Source: Cheiracanthium punctorium
Lineage: Eukaryota; Arthropoda; Arachnida; Araneae; Cheiracanthiidae
Assembly: GCA_038373885.1 (NCBI GenBank)
Contig: JAWZYV010016058.1
Location: 620,001-684,000 of the forward strand
Reading direction: 5' to 3'
Length of the DNA stretch: 64,000 bases
Positions 60,216 to 64,000 of the stretch are shown piece by piece; position 1 is the first letter of the stretch; each line of letters starts with the position of its first letter. The notes under the pieces were generated by a model. That model made no database searches. It saw nothing but the letters and a program-made list of their open reading frames with translations, and was not told the DNA's origin. The position numbers and the translations under genes were made by a program.

Positions 60216-60582
60216 AAACGTTGGTAAATGCACATTCACTAATATAACTTTTTTATATACTAAAAACAATTGTAAGTTTATTCTGTTATTTTATATTTAT
60301 TTTAATATTGCTAAACGTGTACTTTTGGTATCTTTTGAGCAATCGTTTTTAATAGCTCACATTTTAATAGGAATTTTAATGTGTAACTTATTCGATTAAA
60401 CAAACGAATTAAATTATAAAATACCTAATAGTAATCTAAAGTAAAATTAACAAGGGGAGTTATGTGATCGCTGACATACTAACTAAACATTTCAATTTTC
60501 AAATCTATTGTAAAATTAAATATTCTGAGACTAGATTTTAAGAAATATAAATGTTAAGAGTGAAATGCAATAAAATAAAAAT
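60216..60582. other. AT-rich intergenic DNA
   Basis: Nothing was recognised. Confidence 0.5.
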
Positions 60583-60629
60583 ATGAATGAATGAATGAAT
60601 GAATGAATGAATCAATGAATGAATGAATG

Positions 60630-60660
<31 letters not shown>

Positions 60661-60666
60661 AAATAA

Positions 60667-60697
<31 letters not shown>

Positions 60698-60698
60698 T
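60583..60698. repeat. Compound (ATGA)n/(ATCA)n/(TA)n microsatellite
   Basis: Tetranucleotide ATGA units pass into ATCA units, then AATA, then TA repeats. The tract lies where the 3' terminal repeat of the adjacent Tc1-like element should be. Confidence 0.9.
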
Positions 60699-61702
60699 AC
60701 AGCTAGTGGTATTGTCTTCCACTCGGCTTGGAGTAGACATAGAAGTTCCTTCACTGATTTTGGAGGGGTAGTGCACCCCTTAATTTGGCGATCCAACTCG
60801 TCCCCGAGGCTCTCGATAGTGTTCAGGTCTGGGCTCTGGGCAGGCCAGTTCATTCGATGAACTCCATTGGCACCATGGAGTTCATCTGGCACCATGGAGC
60901 TCATCAGTTGTCATGTTTTGAGGTTAACCAAGGCTTGGTTAACCTCGAAACATGACAACTGACATTGTCGTCCTGAAAGTAACAGGAATCCAACTTGTAA
61001 ATCTGCCACAACGTAGGAAGCACATTGTCATCCAAAATAGTGCAGTAGGCATTGGCGTTGAGCTTACCATGAATGGGGACCAAGGGTACCAGTCCATACC
61101 AGGAGATACACTCCCAGACCATAGTTCCACCTCCGCCGAACTTGACAGTTGGCACAATCCATTCTGGCAGGAGACGTTCTCCAGGCAGACGCCAGACGCC
61201 AGACCCGGCCATCCGAACGGCAAAGGGTGAACCTTGATTTGTCGCTCCACAGAACCCGTTTCCACTGGTCTACAGTCCAATTTGGATGTGCTTTGCACCA
61301 CATTAACCGAGCAGCGCGGTTGGACTTTGTGATCAAAGGCTTATTGGCAACAGCACGACTATGAAAACCAAGCAGATATGCTTCCTTACGGATGGTATTC
61401 ATTGAAACAATACTCCGGATGCCTGTTGAAACTCCTCGCGGATGAGGATAATCAGTTGGGTGCGGTTTTTCCGAATTTCTCTGGACAGCACTCGTCGGTC
61501 TATATCTCCCAGGACGATTTCATTTGCTGACTCGGGGCACATTCCGACAATCACCGCTCACCTTCCACTTCTTAATCATATAGGCCACTGTCGATTTTGG
61601 GCACTTCAGATCGCTAGATATGTCCCTTAAAGATCGGCCAAATTTGTGATACCCGAAAATTATAACTTTTTTGAAATCAGAGAGCTCCGAACTGCGCGGC
61701 AT
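60699..61702 (-). pseudogene. Tc1-like transposase, frameshifted
   Basis: The minus-strand ATG at 61702 opens an HTH domain (MPRSSELSDFKKVIIFGYHK...LRDISSDLKCPKSTVAYMIK) that hits a stop after 60 residues. Downstream, in other frames, come the second DNA-binding region (VANKPLITKSNRAARLMWCK), WSDKSRFTL (first catalytic Asp), [31 protein letters not shown] (second Asp) and NWPAQSPDLNTIESLGDEL (Glu), then a KSVKELLCLLQAEW tail. Catalytic residues are present, but at least three frame breaks and an inserted palindrome (60905-60961) between the second Asp and Glu regions inactivate it. Confidence 0.85.
60905..60961. repeat. 27-bp hairpin inside the Tc1-like transposase relic
   Basis: Arms 60905-60931 and 60935-60961 are reverse complements at 26 of 27 positions with a 3-nt loop (GGC). 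Only one arm corresponds to the expected transposase sequence, so the other is an inverted duplication. Just beside it (about 60866-60900) GGCACCATGGAG(T/C)TCATC is repeated in tandem. Confidence 0.9.
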
Positions 61703-61828
61703 CTTGCATGCGACTAATGCCGGTGGTGTTTCCTAAACGATATACACCAGCGGAGGCCGTGACATACCTCAGGACCGCAGATATCGTCATTTGCATAGGT
61801 GTCCAAATACTTATTGGTAGACAGTGTA

Positions 61829-64000
61829 TATATATATATATATAACGTACTAAATCAACCCCCGCCAAAAATATAGAATTATTAAACTATATTATAAGAA
61901 ATGTTAAGAAATAAAATTTAAGTTTTACAATTAGCTAATGAAGTGCTTGGCATTTACGGCGTAGTGGATTTTTTTTCTTTTCTAAAACCACGAAGAATCA
62001 TAGGGAAACAACCTTCCCCAACATAATTAGATTTTTTCTATGTTCTTGCTTTTCTGTTGACCTCGGCTATAAGCTTTTCGACCTCCGCCAGAGAATGTCC
62101 GTGCTTGTCGACATACACCGGTGGCAGTCCGATTGTACTAGATACTGAAAAAATATTCAGCCTTTCGTCGACATATTTGGTATGCGTTGACATTCACTGG
62201 TGAAAGTCAACATTCTACAATTTCGGTTTTTCACAGTAACATATGTACATATCTGCGTGTGTATGTGATTGTATTCGATATATACATAATACACATGAAA
62301 AATAGAAATATATAATTCACTTAGATATATCAGAGGTTTTTAAAATTAATTAAAAAATTCTGAATTACTTTAAGATAATTAACTTCAAAAGTAATTATAA
62401 AAAATATAAAAACTAAAAACAACTTTCCTGAAAAATATTGGTACCCTGTGTCCCTGTGTTTTATTTTAATGCATTTTGTGTTTTTATTTTTATTTCTTGG
62501 TAATTATATTCGGATTAATTTAATAAAGGATTTTTATTAAAACAAATATAAAGAGGATTAAATTATTAGCTTTAAAACGTTAGGAAATGAGTTTAAGATG
62601 TTCTCAGTTAAATATTTTAATGAAATAGCATGAATTATTAATCTATCAATTCCTAAAATTTGCATATGGAAGCTGAACTGTTTTTATAGGATTTCTAGTT
62701 ACAAGTGAAAAAAAATGTAGAAACTGAGAACGAGGAAAACTACAGCTCATATAAGGTATTAACTATTAATTACAATTCATATTTTAAGTAAAGTGTTGAA
62801 AAAGATAATAGCCCAGTATTTTTTAAAGGCTTCTATTTTGTTTCTCTAAGACATTATTAAAAAGGGAAGTTTTTTTTAAATTGGCTTAAGAATAATTTTT
62901 CTTTCTGTTATTGCCTGATATGCACTTTTTACTAGATTCAAGAATGAAGGAGTTGCTGAAAATGCTAAATCACACTTTCTACAAACACAATCTTTAAAAT
63001 GTAGCTTTATGTGAAACGCTCTTTTATACTTAAAGTGGTAATAGCGAGAGTGGTCCCCGAAATTGGGAGCTTTATTTTTCAGAAATATTAAACCGTTGTT
63101 CATTCTTAAAGGATTTGTTAAATTGCGATGAGCCACTTTTGATGGAGATTTCGGCAGTAAGTTTTGCGTCCCTCGAGGATCTAGGGGGATTGTAAATACA
63201 GTTTTGGTCTAAGAAACTGTTTTCAGAGGCCCTACGAGAATCATTTTAGAGGAATGGCGATTCTCCAGTTTAAACGTATTTGAATCATAACTCAAAAAAC
63301 AAATGGTCATTACTTTCTTCACACGCATAAAATGTTTTATGACTGCTAAAGTCCTACGTCGTAGTTATATACTTATACTGCGAGTCCTAATCTCCGAAGT
63401 TACTTTACAAAAAGAGTGCGCAATCTTTTTAACAAAAGCATTTTCGAAAAAAAAATCCTATTACGATGCATTTTTGTGGGATTATACTACTTTATATGTA
63501 TTTTATTTTGAGATAGGTTTACCTTTTAAAGCTTAAGTAATTGCGTATTGTTCTTTAGGAAAACATTTTCTATTATTATATTTTGTTTCTTCGACCAGTT
63601 CTTTGTTTATCCCAAATGCTTAGAATTTTAAACAGAATTTCCAAAAAATATTAGTCATTTTATGATTTAAATCTTAACTAAAGTTACAGCGAGATATATT
63701 AATATAACTAGCTAGTTGAAGCCAACTTTAATTACAGCTCGTTTTACATTAATAGGTAGTTTTTCGTTATAAATCTTAAGGGCTTTTGTACTGTTTTGAA
63801 AAAAAAAATAATTCAATATTTTGTTTTTTCCTGTGTGCATGTAGTTTTACCTGTTGTTCAGTTTTCCAAATGATTTAAATTTTATACAAACATAAAATAT
63901 AGCGTAATTTGCCAAAATAAAATTCCCTAGAAATACCGATTTAAAATTTGTCAATTCAAATAGTAGTTCCGTTTGACAGTTGTAACTTTCAGAGAACAAA
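61829..64000. other. AT-rich intergenic DNA to the window end
   Basis: No gene was recognised. Frames at 63136-62876 (minus, 86 codons) and 63303-63536 (plus, 77 codons) show no identifiable domain. The minus frame has a C-x2-C (VCRKC) pair but nothing else that suggests a family. Confidence 0.45.

Larger units (their letters stand above)
60699..61826 (-). mobile_element. Tc1-like element, one end lost
   Basis: On the minus strand the 5' end begins CACTGTCTACCAATAAGTAT at 61826, just inside a TA, as in Tc1 elements. The transposase follows. The other terminal repeat is missing, and the sequence runs from the transposase C-terminus straight into the microsatellite at 60583-60698. Confidence 0.8.

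Noticed and set aside
1..64000. CRISPR array, operon or phage-defence system
   Set aside because: No spacer-repeat array and no prokaryotic gene clustering; the sequence is eukaryotic repeat-rich DNA.

Overview
The window looks like repeat-rich, AT-rich animal nuclear DNA, most probably from an arthropod and plausibly a spider. This is inferred from the transposon mix: Ty3/gypsy elements, Tc1- and mariner-like transposases, tRNA-derived SINEs, many short inverted-repeat elements, long AT microsatellites and no dense bacterial-style coding. I recognise no host protein-coding gene, no intact tRNA or rRNA gene and no CRISPR array. Nearly everything that can be read is a mobile element or its remains.

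Layout, left to right. Positions 1-86 are the end of a hAT-like element that appears to sit inside the 5' LTR of a nearly complete Ty3/gypsy retrotransposon (87-4750; gag, protease, RT, RNase H, integrase; a few breaks). Immediately after its 3' LTR comes a non-autonomous element with GGGTCATTC ends (4751-6118) and a recurring internal CTCCATGG motif. A second, older gypsy element lies on the minus strand (6783-11046), with a 5' LTR but no 3' LTR. At 12829-13527 a tRNA-derived SINE is split by a 458-bp element with an 8-bp target duplication. A second GGGTCATTC element sits at 14418-14729. A complete but inactivated Tc1/mariner-type element with terminal repeats of about 160 bp is at 17676-19248.

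The middle (19-39 kb) is mostly featureless AT-rich DNA. It holds two probable LTR remnants, degraded mariner fragments, SINE copies, a recent 440-bp tandem duplication and short hairpins. From 39580 to 51728 lies the most interesting structure. It is a Tc1-like element whose two perfect 20-bp terminal repeats are 12 kb apart because a 10.8-kb block, itself bounded by inverted repeats and full of younger insertions, has landed in its 5' leader. Its transposase (50616-51773) is the only apparently intact transposase in the window. Inside the block are a hAT-type MITE with a perfect 8-bp target duplication and an 86-bp, 85/86-matched inverted repeat.

The last 12 kb hold a SINE copy, two relics of one mariner-like transposase family, a 169-bp dispersed duplication and a broken minus-strand Tc1-like element (60.7-61.8 kb) carrying a 27-bp hairpin inside its reading frame.

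The parts do not form a pathway. Their nesting gives a relative chronology of insertions. All family assignments come from motifs read by eye; no database search was possible.
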